Positions 10,221 through 23,946 of a stretch of 64,000 bases of DNA are shown one piece after another (the stretch's first letter is position 1; every line of letters begins with the position of its first letter). This DNA is from Siphonodentalium dalli. Taxonomy: Eukaryota > Mollusca > Scaphopoda > Gadilida > Siphonodentaliidae. The translations under genes were made by a program, and so were the position numbers. The notes under the pieces are model-generated. The model ran no database searches. It saw only the letters and a list, made by a program, of their open reading frames with translations, and was not told where the DNA came from. The stretch is taken from assembly GCA_032622095.1 (NCBI GenBank), contig CP136063.1:212243982-212307981 (forward strand). Direction: 5' to 3'.

Positions 10221-10923
10221 TACAAATCGTATCACATCATACAGCGTCCATTCTTAATTAACTTTTGCCAAATGAAACTATTAATTGCAAATTCTGTTAG
10301 AAGTTGCCAAATGATGTCGGACTGAAATTTTGGGACTTGTGAAAAATTTGTTCTTAATCATAAACAATGGCTATTTTATAGACATCTTATTATTTTTATG
10401 TTTAAACATACTCTGTTGAGTTGGATAGTCATGGCTTCAAGCATGAAAACAGTTTGAGAACGAGCCAGGGTATGTTTATCCCCAAATCCTCAATCAACCA
10501 AACAAATGGAAAGAAACTATATGAAATGTGCTTTTTATCGGCATTGCCATGAAGTGAGATATCCTTTTTCGGTGATCAAATCTCTCAGTTTGTTCCATGG
10601 GTTTATTCGGAACAGTGCCCGAACAACTCCTGTCAACAGTATCTATAGTAAACAACTGTGAGCGGTTGATTCAACTATGCAACTCCTGGCTGCATGGGGA
10701 TGTATTTTACGCTTGTTGTCATGACACGGTGCTCCATTCAAAATTTGTTAACAGATCAGCGGCAGTTGCTGGTGTATTGAAAACTAAAGTTAGCAACTCT
10801 CAACCAATCAGAATGAGTGTTTCAGAGATAAATAATCAACTGGAATTACAATTTTAGATGATGCTATTCTTCTATCTTTCTCACAATTACAATTCATCTG
10901 CAGACTTCTGCAGGCTGTGTTAA
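10221..10923. other. Intergenic or intronic DNA, no supported gene
   Basis: Contains an 86-codon open frame at 10597-10857 (+) with no recognised motif and no convincing splice context. It is reported only as unexplained. Confidence 0.4.
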
Positions 10924-11605
10924 CCCTTTCCATACTAAATACAGTAATGCCCTAAATAATCGACTCCTTAACCACATCAGTATTATGGGTAATTTTACAG
11001 GATTTAGTCGGAAATATGGCTTGTTGCCATTCAACGGAAAGCTGTCACTGAGAGCTTTCCGATGAATGGCAACAAGCCATATTTCCGACTAACTCCTGAA
11101 AAAATACCCATAATTCTGCTGTGGTTAAGGAGTCGATTATTTAGGGCATTACTGTACTCACTGTCGAGTAGTTCCCTTATGAGGATAGTGAATCCTACTA
11201 TTATGTTGATGATAATTATGATGATGATGATTGTGACGGTGATGATTCTGAGAGCGAAGATAATATGATGGCGATGACAATAACGGAGAGACGATGTTAA
11301 TAGTGGCCCCTTTTTTGTAAATAATGTATATATGTTACCTATATTACTCTCTATTCACCACTTATTTGTGGAGTTGAGTTAATAAACATTCATTCGATAA
11401 TAAGTTCAACAAACGACCATATCTCGATTGTTGAACTTATTATCTGATAATTTCCCACCAATGAAAGACTCCATATGCACTTGTTTGAAGTTTTCGTCTG
11501 TCTGTTGTCTGCTAATTTTTTCAGAACACCCCTCCCAATGAACAATAGTCCATTCCAATATATACATTTAAAATTAATGGGAGAATCCATTTGGTATAGA
11601 AAGGG
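10924..11605. mobile_element. Second TTAA (piggyBac-type) non-autonomous element
   Basis: The ends CCCTTTCCATACTAAAT and its diverged complement (ATTTGGTATAGAAAGGG) are flanked by TTAA (10920-10923 and 11606-11609). The interior has a short Asp-rich coding-like stretch near 11205-11268 and an inverted pair around gataataagttcaa (11396-11445). An acidic stretch would fit a transposase remnant, but this is weak. It hosts the mariner-type MITE at 10942-11154. Confidence 0.68.
10942..11154. mobile_element. Mariner-type palindromic MITE, full copy
   Basis: A 213-bp element, CAGTAATGCCC...GGGCATTACTG, is flanked by TA on each side (10940-10941 and 11155-11156). It is almost entirely one hairpin, with arms of about 100 bp and a short loop near gtcactgag. 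TA targeting and CAGT ends fit Tc1/mariner-derived MITEs. Confidence 0.8.
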
Positions 11606-11854
11606 TTAAATTGACACCAAACAAGAAATCAATCCTGACAGCACCTCATGTAATTTTGTTCCTCCACTGGATTATCACAAAAAAATAAACTAATCAGCCG
11701 CAAATATAATCATTGAAGGGCAACATGAACTTGTGGGCACCTCTGAAGGGGATTATTTATGTAAAAATAACCATGCAACACCTGTCTAATATGCAATGAG
11801 ATTAATTACCTGTTGATATCTCTCCCTGACTTGCATATGCATGTACAAGTACTA

Positions 11855-12055
11855 CAGTAAAGCCCTAAATAATCGACTCCTTAACCACAACAGAATTATG
11901 GGTAATTTTTCAGGATTTAGTCGAAAATATGGCTTGTTGCCATTCATCGTGAGAGCTTTCCGATGAATTACAACAAGCCATATTTCCGACTGAATCCTGA
12001 AAAGTTACCCATAATTCTGCTGTGGTTAAGGAGTCGATTATTTAGGGCATTACTC
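11855..12055. mobile_element. Mariner-type palindromic MITE, second full copy
   Basis: Same family as 10942-11154 (201 bp), flanked by TA. The last bases have mutated from CATTACTG to CATTACTC. It ends 12 bp before the foldback element begins. Confidence 0.78.
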
Positions 12056-13819
12056 TACATAACATTATAGTTGGGGAGCCCGCATATGTTCTATTTACAC
12101 TTTTGCGTACAAAAGGTTTGATCCCCTAAAGTTGGTACCAATAATGGAACATTCTGAAAAACCGATTTCTTAAGTTGCGCATTCCTGGGGTTTAGGGGCT
12201 GCTGAACCCCAAAAAGTGCCAAAAATCACTTCTATTTACACTTCCGCGTACATCGATGAATTTTGGTTTGATGATACTCCTAAGTGTACTCATTAAGAAA
12301 ACACAACTTAAGAAAGGGATTTTCCTGGGGTTTTCAGATAAGAAAGGGGGGTCCCATGCTGAACCCCAAAACGTGATTTTTCACCTTTTTTTTACACTTT
12401 CGCGTACATCCATAATTTTTGGTCTCAAAGTACTTTGATATATACTAATTATAAAAACACAACTTAAGAAGCAACTTTTCCTGGGGTTTTAAGATAAGAA
12501 GGGGGGTCATCGGGTCACCCCTCAAAACGTAAAAAAATCACTTTTATTTACATGATTGCATTCGTCCAACGTGTGTATATGTGCGTACACCCCTGGAACG
12601 TTGCACCATTATAACCAATACATCCCTAAATCGATACGAACAACTTAAGAAATATATATTCATGTCGTTTTCTGATAAGAACGAGACTTGTTACCCCCCA
12701 AACCCCCCCCCACCCCCCCCCCCCCCCCCCACAACCCGATCAATTTTCTAGAACTATAAGTGAGCCAGTTTTATGAAAATTATAGCGGGAAAATCTAGTA
12801 AAATGTATACAAATGTATATATTTTCGTGAAGCTAAGACATAATGACACTTTTTTGAAACTCACCATCCAAGATGGCAACTTTATTTTGTGTTTTTTATA
12901 TTAACTGATCATTAGAGCAATTAAATATGCAATTATTGGGGTCCTAACCCCTTCCGATCCCTCAAAAATTCGATTTTACAGAACGCAGTACAAAATTTTA
13001 CAAAAAATCACAATTGAGATTCTAGTCATATTTCAATAAGAAATGAAAAGAACATTGTAATGTAAGTGAGGCATATCATTACCTATGAATATTCCAAATC
13101 TCTGGAACCATAAATCTTACCTTGGCTCAAAATGGCTGCGAAAATGGCCGCTAAAATATGGAAAATGGTAAATATTGCCCCAGGGTGTCCTGCAATCGCT
13201 TACAAGTTGTGGTTGATGTACACAATTGGCTAATCTGTTTTCTATACATTGCATACTAACATGTCTGATGCACCATGGATCATTTTTACTATTGTCACCA
13301 CTGACATTTACCAGAAATATTGGACATAAATATCGGCAAGAATTCACTTTTCGGGGTTCGACCATTTGTTCAAGTAAAATGTAACTATCTTTGGATTGAA
13401 AGGTGTTTATTGTTTTGGTCTATCTTAAATGTGTCACACTACGGTGTTTATAGACTAAATTGCTCAAGATGGCTTCCAAAATGGCAACCAAATTTGTAAA
13501 AAGTAAAAAGTTAACATATCCCGAACATTATTCTCTGCGTTATCCGAAAAAAGGTGGCAAATTGTGACTCACTTGGTTATTGTACGTGTTAGTTACAATG
13601 TAATTAACTGACAACTACGTTCTATTATGTTTGTCCCAGTTCCGTATGGGGCATGACAAATTCATTTTAAAGTTGCGGTATGGAATTTTGCGGAGAACCA
13701 TATTATTGAAAGGAAATGGGCAGAACTTTGAGACTGAACTGAGATGAACCATGATATGTGGGTATTCTGGCCCATTATGATAAAAATTTATCAACTGGAT
13801 ACAGGGTGGAAGCCAAGAA

Positions 13820-14450
13820 GGTAGCCAGGGAGTTATGACCATATATGAGGATAATAGGTATACAGGGAGTTATTGTATGGTCATGAATGGTGTGTGGGTA
13901 TATAGGGAGTGCCCTGTTGGTAACGGTGGGGCGTATATTTATATATGTTGTGGATGTGTTATCATTGGTGGTGTATGGGGAGTAGATTTATTATCATGGA
14001 TGGCGTGTGTGAGTATGGCAAGTATGGAACTTATGAGTGGTCGTAGGTGCGGATATTGGTATATCTGGACGGGCTCATCATTGGTGATGTGCATATGTAA
14101 ACCTGGATTTACTCCATGGTCATGGGTATGGCGAATAGGTATACATGCAGTGGCTGTATGGTCCATGTGAGGTGAATATGTATACATTGAGTGACTGTAT
14201 GATCGTGAATGTAGTGAATATGTATACATAGAGTGACTATATGGTCGGGTGTAGGTGTTCATGCATGGTGACTCGTGACTGTATCGTCATTTGTGGTATG
14301 TACGGGTATAACCAAGTATGGCTGTATGACCAGGTGTACTAGTACATGTACGTGTATAAAGTGGGTGACTATGTTGTCATTTGTGTGGTGTTTATGTACA
14401 TATGGAGTGACTGGGGTAATGGTTGGGTTGTACATATGTACCTTGAGTGG
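13820..14450. repeat. Degenerate ~42-bp tandem repeats, left half of foldback
   Basis: G/T-rich units of the type gtatacatggagtgactgta + tggtcatgg, roughly 42 bp each, are heavily diverged. They are the reverse complement of the units at 14530-16205. Open frames here are a by-product of the repeat composition. Confidence 0.8.
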
Positions 14451-14529
14451 CTATCGCTTTCCACAATAACTCAAGGATATGTTAATCAATAGAGAGGTCA
14501 TGTCATATCGTGGAAAGTGATAGCCACCC

Positions 14530-16205
14530 ATTAACACACAGTCATTTACATATATATATATAAACACCACATACATAACAATATAGTTACCCACTGTATA
14601 CATGTACACCTGACCCATGACCACGGATGACCATACAGCCACGCGTCACAATGCAGGCACACCGGGTATACTCCTAAACATGACCCATAACCATATAGTC
14701 ACTCCATGTATACCCATTCATCTCACCATTTGCCATAAGATCATCCCCTGTATACCTATTCTCCAAACGCTTGGTCAAATGAACAATCAATATATACATC
14801 TACACCACAACAATGACCATAAAGTCATTCCGGTATACATATGCACATCACAATGGCCATATAGCCACTCGCTTCATACACATACCCTCACCCATGTTAC
14901 CTGGTATACTCCTTCACCTGACATTATGGCCATATAGTCACCCCATGTGTACCGTGTGTACTCAAAACATTCATACACGATCATGGTCAATCCTTGTATT
15001 CATATTCACCCAACAGTGGCCATGTCAATCCATGTATTCCTATTTGTCACACCATAGCCGAATAGCCACTCAAGATATACTAATACACCCCAGCCATGTC
15101 AGTATAGTCACTCCATGTATGCATATGCACCTCATCCATGGCCATATAGCCACTCGCTATATACACATATCCCTCGCCCATGACAATAAAGCAACACGTG
15201 TGTGTACTGGTATAACCTACACATGACGATACCGACACGAGTCACCAAACAGGAACACCAGGTACATGTATACTCATACGCCTGTCACCCCCTGTATAGA
15301 TGTTCATTACATTTATGATCATACGGTCACTACTTGTATACCTACATGTACTCATCTCACCATTAACCATACAGTCACTACATGTATACCTATTCGACAC
15401 ATATAGTCATATAACCACTTGATATACGTATGCAGCCTATCATAGACCATAGATTCACTCCAGGTATACATGTAACGCTCACTAATGGCCATTCAGCCCT
15501 TCCAGATATACAAAAAACCCGCACATACCACCACTCAAACAATCCATATTTGCATATACACCTCACACATGACAATTCAGCAATTCACTGTATAATCATA
15601 CACGCCATCCATGATAATACAGCTAAGACCTATACACCCACCAATGATAATACATCCACGATATATATAAATATACATCCCACCCGTTACCACAAGGACA
15701 TTCCCTATGTACCCACACGCTCGATAATGTCCACCAGCTTACTCCAGGTATTCATATTAAATAATGACCGTACAGTCATTCCATATATACCTATACACAT
15801 TACCCGCAACCATAAAATCACTACCTATTTATCCACACACCTCATCCATGATCATACAGGCAACACATGTACATCCCACCCATGACCTTACAGTCACTCC
15901 ATATATACATAATCAACACATAGATGACCATGTAGATATATCCATACACCACACCAATGACCATACAGGCACACCGGATGCACCCGTACTGGATATACAC
16001 AATCATACACCATACAGTCACTCCGTGTATACCGATTCACCTCACACCTGACCATGACCTCTCCCTGTATACCTAGATGCATCTTACCATGGACAACCCA
16101 CTTATAACCATATAGTCACTCATTGTATACCTACTCACATCAGTCATGACATACAATAACTCAATGTATACCTATTCACCTCACATATGATCACAGAGTA
16201 ACTCC
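14530..16205. repeat. Degenerate ~42-bp tandem repeats, right half of foldback
   Basis: About 39 diverged units of the type gaccatatagtcactccatg + tatacctattcacctcaccc, spacing about 42-45 bp. The long overlapping open frames between 14617 and 16051 (His/Thr/Ile-rich) are translations of this repeat and are not supported as genes. Confidence 0.85.
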
Positions 16206-17921
16206 CTGGCTACGATCTTGGCATCCACACTGTATCATGTAGACATTTTTTTTATCATAATGGACCAGAATAGCCAACGATTATGGTCCATCTCAGTTCT
16301 GTCTCAAATTTCTGCCCATTTCCTTTCAATAAATATGGCCAAAATCACAAAAGAGGTCTCGGCAAATTACATACTTTAAAATGAATTTGTCATGCCCCAT
16401 ACGGAACTGGGACAACTGGGAATAGAACATGTAGTTGTCAGTTAATTAACTAACACGTATAATAACCAAGTGAGTCACAATTTGCTATCTTTTCGGATAA
16501 TGCAGAGAATGTTCGGGATATATGTAAAAAATTAGCATTTTACAAATTTGGTTGCCATTTTGGAAGCCATCTTGAGCTTTTAGAAATTTGGTCTATAAAC
16601 ACCTTAGTGTGACACATTTAAGATAGACCAAAACAATAAACACCTTTCAATCCAAAGATAGTTATATTTTACCTGAAAAAATGGTTCAAACCTGAAAACT
16701 GAATTTTTGCCATTATTTATGTCAAGTTTGTTAGAGAAAAGTGCAATATTTTTGACGATGTCAGTGGTGAAAATAGAACAATTAACCATGGTGCATCAGA
16801 CATGTTAGCATTCAATGTATATAATGCAGAATGGCCCATTTTATACATCAACACAACTTGTAAGCGATTGCAGGACACGCTGGTGTAATATTTACCATTT
16901 TCCATATTTTGGCGGCCATATTGGCAGCCATTTTGAGCCAAAGTAAGAATTTTGGTTCCAGTGATTTGGAATATGCATAGGTAATGATATGCCTCACTCA
17001 CATTACAAAGTTCTGTTCATTTCTTGTTGAAATATGACTAGAATCCCAATTGTGATTTTTTTTGGTGAAATTTTATACCGCATTCTGTACAATCGAAGTT
17101 TTGAGGGATCGGAAGGGGTTAGGACCCCAATAATTGCATATTTAATTGCTCCAATGATCAGTTAATATAAAAAAACACAAAATAAAGTTGCATTACTCAA
17201 CCAGTTCCAAACAGCATGAATTGATCTAGAAGATATTTGTGAAAAAATGTCATATTTTCAACTTCCGGCAGCCATCTTGGATGGTGAGTTTCAATTTTGG
17301 CCCAAAAAAGTGTCATTATGTCTTAGCTTCACGAAAATATATACATTTGTGTACATTTTACTAGATTTTCCCGCTATAATTTTCATAAAACTGGCTCACT
17401 TATAGTTCTAGAAAATGGATCGGGTTGTGGGGGGGGGGGGGGGGGGGGGTAGCAAGTCTCGTTCTTATCAGAAAACGACATGAATATATATTTCTTAAGT
17501 TGACCGTATCGATTTAGGAATGTATTAGTTGTAATAGTGCAACGTACAAGGGATGTACGCACATACACATACGTTGGACAAATGCAATCATGTAAATAAA
17601 AGTGATTTTTTTTTACGTTTTGAGGGGTGACCCGATGACCCCCTTTCTTATCTGAAAACCCCAGGAAAATCCCTTTCTTAAGTTGTGTTTTCTTAATGAG
17701 TACACTTAGGAGTATCATCAAACCAAAATTCATCGATGTACGCGGAAGTGTAAATAGAAGTGATTTTTGGCACTTTTTGGGGTTCAGCAGCCCCTAAACC
17801 CCAGGAATGCGCAACTTAAGAAATCGGTTTTTCAGAATGTTCCATTATTGGTACCAACTTTATGGGGTCAAACCTTTTGTACGCAAAAGTGTAAATAGAA
17901 CATATGCGGGCTCCCTAACTA

Positions 17922-20404
17922 GTTAGTTAGGTGATGCTTTCTCAGTGGATATCGGTGCATATTCTCTGTTGATCTCGGAACTAAGGTATATAGATATGAT
18001 GGTGTCATTTTATAGAACATTTTTAGAAGGTATATTTAGAACTTTATGCGCATGTTACGTATATAGAACAATCCAGAAATAATAATTCGCCATCGAGTGG
18101 CAACACAAAGGATTTGAATATCAAATCAGGAAGAAGTAAACTCTATATGAAAGAATGTTTGTAGGAGCTGGTGATAGTATAGTTGTATGTATCAAGATCC
18201 ATGTTTTCTGAGATTTTGTTAATATGGTTTCGCCTACCCCATTTTTCTGATATTCAAATTTGGAGTTTGTTTCCAGAAACATGAGTAAAACCAGTGACAT
18301 TCATTGACATATCCCATGTAACGCTATTATTTCAGCACTTAAGAGTTTTATGGTAAATGAGCATTGCTTTTACTATTTATACCCAAAAATACTTTAAAAA
18401 TGGACAAAAACGCCCCAAAATCGCAATTTTAGAAAAAAGTTAATACTGAGGATTCATTGGGCAATAAGTTGATTTTCTACACAACGTTTTTGGAAATTCC
18501 TTCACATTGTGATTAACCATGTATACTTAGGTTATTGTGAGAAGTACAGGGAACGTGGATTTATATTTATTGAGTTGTATGACCTCAAATATGCTATTTC
18601 GTCACGCCGGTTCTCGATCACAGGCAAATTTGACTGTCCATGCAATGGAAGACACAATGGTTTTAGGAATATTTTTTGTCTTCTCAATCATAGATGCATA
18701 AAGAAATCATTTTTGGTTTGTGCACAATCTACAGAAGACATTTAATAAAACAACAAGAAATCCCTTCAATTTTCTTTAGTTTTAAAAATACAAGACAATA
18801 AAAAAATGGATTTTAGCTAATTTTGAGAAATTGCGGCTCTGAAATTAGATAAACTCCCAATTTTGGAGGCAAATAACTCGAAAAACACTGAACGTATCTG
18901 GGAAATGTTTTTTGTTCTGTATTCAGGATTGTCTACGCACTTTACAAGATGGATATACAAATGAAAGGCCTTGTGAAATATCATTTTTTATAAACATTGT
19001 TGAAAAGCCATAAATTGATTATTTTACCACATTTTGACAAATTTATTTCACAAAATTCACAATTCATCAATTTCGCCTTTCTTGATTCTTTTTTATTTTT
19101 AATATGTTGCTTGTGATGGGTTATTGTACTTATTCCCAATGAGAAACTTTTGTTACAATTAGTTTGAGGGGAAACCGCAAATGCACTGGAGTTTTAACAT
19201 AATACTAAAGTTCCGGTGTTGCCATCGATATAATTGCTCTAAGCTCTTACGTCACTGCTCGTGCCGGTAATACACGTGTGTTTTGCTAAATCATGAGGCC
19301 GAATTTAGGGGCTAATTGTGTGATAAATATATATATTAAATTTATAATACTTTCCACATATACGTGAATAAATCTTGTAAAATAGTTCATGGGGGATCTG
19401 ATGCATGCATCTTCTTTTCTTGTGTATGTTGTCAGTTGGTGCTACCGCGTTTATGGTATGATAGTGACTTGACAATAATCCTGCAGGACGGAATTCAAGA
19501 CATGTAAATGTATATGCACTGAATTTTGTTCATGTTTGTTCCCAGATATCGTGGTGTGTGGGGTGTAATTTCATTTGTCAGAGGATTTGGATATGTCGAA
19601 ATTATCGTGAGTTAATTGTCTTTGAAAAGCATATTCAACTATTATCTGGTACATGCATCTCTCCCGTGTAGGCACATTCCTTGACATTATGTCATACTAA
19701 ACTGTGCCGCTATAGCAACGTTCCTGTAATGATGACATTCCTCGATATGTTTGCGGGGCAAATGTGAGTTGCCATTTGCGGAATACTACAATATTAATTG
19801 AATAAATATAATAATACTGCTAGCAATGTCATTGATACTGTGCTTTTTGAATCGAGTATAACAGCTGTGCATTTTATTCGGGGTTATTTTGTGTTATTTT
19901 GCCTAAATAGTGTCAGCATGATTATTAATTTTGGAGAAAATTCCACCACAACTATTAGGCACCTGAGAGTATAGTTGAATTCAATTACTATAGTTGAATA
20001 CAACCACAACATTAGTCAAAATATAAATGCTAGTTGAGCAGTTCTCCAAACTATAATTTGTTTGTGGTGTGTCTAATCTAGTAACTAAAATAACGTTCGT
20101 TTTAATATATTCCCCACAATTATACCGAAAATGGATGCATATATCACTTTAGTATGCCGCAATACATATTTCCCAGTATTTTACACCGAACACGCATATG
20201 TTCGTATTATATGTGCAAAATAATATAAATAAACATAAAAAATACTATGTGCAATATGGATTCTTTTAAGAGATTGATTGTGTCGTTTTAATATTGTCGC
20301 AATGATATCAAGATTACTTTTGATAGATGGCAAACTAAAAAAAATCATCTGGCAATCTACGGTTTCTAATCGTTCTATTTTTGATAAATGTAATTGAACT
20401 GGAA
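17922..20404. other. AT-rich DNA between foldback and Helitron array
   Basis: No gene is supported. A 78-codon frame at 18509-18745 (+) contains several Cys/His residues but matches nothing recognised. A segment near 19384-19430 (ctgatgcatgcatctt) resembles one near 59660-59695 and may be another dispersed repeat. Confidence 0.5.
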
Positions 20405-22116
20405 TCTATATATATAAAACCCGTCGTCTGTGTGTGTGTGTGTGTGTGTATCTGTGTGTCTGTGTGTGTGTATAACTCGGTCACGCTTCTGGCGCGTTTA
20501 TAACCTTTCAACCATGCGTCCAATGTGGCCCAAATTATTACCCCAACCTATAGTGTGTCATAAAAGGCGACTCACCAAATTTCACGCCGATTGGTTAAAG
20601 CAAACCTGAGATCTAACATGCTCCCCAAATGCAGCATTTGCACTCAAGTAGACACTATTTCTTATGACGTTTGTCGAAATGACGTCATTGACGTCGAACG
20701 CAAACCAACACTTGCTTGCTATTGTAGGCGAAACTTCCATGCGCTCTACCAAAGCGTTGTTGGAAATTAATGTGTCAGTTCAGGTTCAGTGTGAATTTAG
20801 GTAACGAATGTTGATTTTGTCGCGGAAGTGCATGTATAGTGGGGTGTAGAGTCAAGACTCGAACGTTCTACCGTCGTTGGGAATGGGTGGATGTAGTGGT
20901 GTGCAGATCCAAGACTCGAACGTTCGTCGTTGGGAATGGGTGCTAATATGGTATTTTAATTTGCCAGTTGGGTTTGAACATAAGTAAAGAATGCTGTCTT
21001 TGATACGAAAGTACCGGTATACATGTGGGTAGGCGGTACCCAGTGGGTACCGTGAACTCAGTAAATTCGCCGGAACTCAGTTGGAAAAAGCACATTCCAG
21101 GGACAGGCCTAATAATAGGGCCTACAGTGTAAACAATACTGCCGACGCTAATTAATGCTCTTTTAATCTTTCGGTTGAGTGCAAATCTGATACAAGAATA
21201 AATGTTTAAAAGATCACAATGCGCGAAGCGCACGCAGTTTAAATTCATATAATGTGCGCGAAGCTCACAAACGGGCTGCAGGCCCCTCCCCCGCTAAATA
21301 AAGGTTCCGAATTGAGCCTGTTTCATGCAGTTAGTATAGATTAAGTAAAATATCTTGATTGTTGCGTTCCATATATGTGCATGCATATACGTGGGTTGGG
21401 GAGATGATGGTGGGGGCAAAAATACAGTTTTATTGAAATAAAGTGTTCATACAAATGGGCCACGCAGTGCAGGGCGTGTGATCAATATGCTGCATGTTGA
21501 ATACAGGGTCCGTTTAAAATGTGCTGCAAGCTCCCTATATATGTGCGCGAAGCTCACGCAGTTTAAGATCATATAATGTGCGCGAAGCGCAGAAAGGGGC
21601 TGTACATAGCCCCCCCCCTCTAAATAAAGATTCCGAATTGAGCCTGTTTCAGTTAGTATAGATAAAGTAAAAAATATTTTGATTGTTGCGTTCCATATGT
21701 GCATGCATATACATAGGTCGGGGAGATGGGGGTGGGGGTAAAAATACAGTTTTATTGAAATAAAGTGTTCATACAAACGGGCCGCGCAGTGCAGGCGTGT
21801 GATCATTAGGCGGCATGCTGAATACAGGTTCCAAAGGGGGTCCGTTCAAAATGTGCAGCAAGCTCCCGAATGTAGGCTCCTGAATTGAGTATGTTTCACT
21901 TGGTGCATAGTATTTAAATAATATACTGATTTTGTTTCGTTGCGCATATGTGGACTGGGTGTGTAGACATACAGTTTTAGTGAAATAAAGTGTCCCAACG
22001 CGCATCCAGTAACAAAAAAGAGAAGCATGCCCATTCCACGTGCCCATGAACGCGGGCACTAGAAAATAACAAAGAAAATTTATATACCCGTCATTTTGTG
22101 ACGGGCAACCCCCTAG
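20405..22116 (+). mobile_element. Non-autonomous Helitron, tandem copy 1
   Basis: The element begins TCTATATATATAAAACCCG directly after an A. It ends with a 3' hairpin CCCGTCA-TTTTG-TGACGGG, then CAACCCC and CTAG. A 5' TC, a 3' CTRR preceded by a short GC hairpin, and insertion between A and T are Helitron hallmarks. The body holds a (GT)n tract, the conserved ggtcacgcttntggcgcg box, and two to three internal subrepeats of about 250-320 bp, each with gtgcgcgaagcgcac palindromes. No Rep or helicase frame is present. Confidence 0.8.
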
Positions 22117-23862
22117 TCTATATATATATAACCCGTCGTCTGTGTGTGTGTGTGTGTGTGTGTATCTGTGTATCTGTGTGTGTGTGTGTGTATAACTCGG
22201 TCACGCTTTTGGCGCGTTTATAACTTTTTAACCATGCGTCCAATGTGACCCAAATTTGTACCACTGCCTATAGTGTGTCATAAAATGTGACTCACCAAAT
22301 TTCACGCCGATTGGTCTGAGCAAACCTGAGATCTAACATGGTCCCCAAATGCGGTATCTGCACTCAAGTAGACACTATTTCTTATGACGTTTGTCCAAAT
22401 GACGTCATTGACGTCGAACGCAAACCAACACTTGCTTTGCTATTGTAGGCGAAACTTCCATAATTGTATGTGTCAGTTCAGGTACATTGTGAATTTAGAT
22501 AACGAATGTTGATTTTGTCGCGGAACTGCATGTATAGTGGGGTGTAGTCAAGACTCGAACGTTCTACCGTCGTTGGGAATGGGTGGATGTAGTGGGGTCA
22601 AGACGCGAACGTTCGTCGTTGGGCATGGGTACTAATTCTAATATGGTATTTGGATTCTATTTTAATTTGCCAGTTGGGTTTGAACATAAGTAAATAATGC
22701 TGTCTTTGATACGAAAGTTGTGTATTGAGTGTGGTATCGAAGGAGTACCGGTATACACGGAAGATGGCGAATGGACACGGTCTGACCTCCCGTCAGTGTG
22801 TAACGTGAACTCAGTAAATTCGCCGGAACTCAGTTGGAAAAAGCACATTCCCGGGACAGGCCCAATAATAGGGCCTACAGGGTAAACAATACTGCCGACG
22901 CTAATTAATGCTCTTTTAATCTTTCGGTTGAGTGCAAATCTGATACAAGAATAAATGGTTAAAAGATCACAATGCGCGAGGCGCACGCAGTTTAAATTCA
23001 TATAATGTGCGCGAAGCTCACAAAGGGGCTGCAGGCCCCTCCCCCGCTAAATAAAGGTTCCGAATTGAGCATGTTTCAGTTAGTATAGATTAAGTAAAAT
23101 ATCTTGTTTGTTGCGTTCCATATATGTGCATGCATATACGTGGGTTGGGTAGATGATGGTGGGGGCAAAAATACAGTTTTATTGAAATAAAGTGTTCATA
23201 CAAATGGGCCACGCAGTGCAGGGCGTGTGATCAATAGGCTGCATGTTGAATACAGGGTCCGTTTAAAATGTGCTGCAAGCTCCCTATATATGTGCGCGAA
23301 GCTCACGCAGTTTAAGATCATATAATGTGCGCGAAGCGCAGAAAGGGGCTGTAGGCCCACCCCCTCTAAGTAAAGATTCCGAATTGAGCCTGTTTCAGTT
23401 AGTATAGATAAAGTAAAATATTTTGATTGTTGCGTTCCATATGTGCATGCATATACATGGGTTGGGGGTAAAAATACAGTTTTATTGAAATAAAGTGTTC
23501 ATACAAACGGGCCGCGCAGTAACGGCGTGTGATCATTATAGGCGGCATGCTGAATACAGGTTCCAAAGGGGGTCCGTTCAAAATGTGCCACAAGCTGCCG
23601 AATGTAGGCTCCTGAATTGAGTATGTTTCAGTTGGTGCATAGTAGTATTTAAATAATATACTGATTTTGTTTCGTTCAATATGTGCAAGCGCATATGTGG
23701 ACTGGTGTGTAGAAATACAGTTTTAGTGAAATAAAGTGTTCCAACGCGCATCCAGTAACAAAAAGGAGAAGCATGACCATTCCATGTGTCCATGAACGCG
23801 GACACTAGAAAATAACAAAGAAAATTTATATACCCGTCATTTTGTGACGGGCAACCCCCTAG
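22117..23862 (+). mobile_element. Non-autonomous Helitron, tandem copy 2
   Basis: Same structure as copy 1. It starts with TC at the very next base after the CTAG of copy 1 and ends in hairpin plus CTAG. It is closely similar to copy 1 except for small indels and point changes, such as loss of the ccaaagcgtt stretch near 20750. Confidence 0.8.
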
Positions 23863-23911
23863 TCTATATATATATAAAAACCCGTCGTCTGTGTGTGTGC
23901 GTATCTGTGTA

Positions 23912-23946
<35 letters not shown>

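Larger units (their letters stand above)
12068..17921. mobile_element. Giant 5.85 kb foldback element
   Basis: The two halves are long inverted repeats of each other. Outer ends are TAGTT(G/A)GGGAGCCCGC at 12068 and its complement ending at 17921. Shared landmarks in mirrored order are the gcgtacaaaaggtttga box, the aaccccaaaaagtgcc box, a poly-C tract (about 12706-12731) against a poly-G tract (about 17429-17448), gtgaagctaagacataatg, the aggggttaggaccccaat block, and finally opposite-strand tandem repeats that meet at a central hairpin. The hairpin arms are gtggctatcgctttccac (about 14446-14463) and gtggaaagtgatagccac (about 14510-14527). The left arm carries an extra ~155-bp subunit near 12325-12480. 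The right arm retains ~70 bp near 17200-17270 that the left lost. No transposase was found and no target-site duplication was fixed. A 0.57 kb fragment of the right arm recurs at 46835-47400. Confidence 0.82.

Noticed and set aside
12700-12735. Poly-C tract as a biological signal
   Set aside because: It is mirrored by a poly-G tract in the other arm of the foldback and is simply part of that element; its length may also be unreliable in sequencing.
13835-16082. Series of 60-150 codon frames rich in His, Thr, Ile or Tyr
   Set aside because: They are translations of the degenerate tandem core of the foldback element on both strands.
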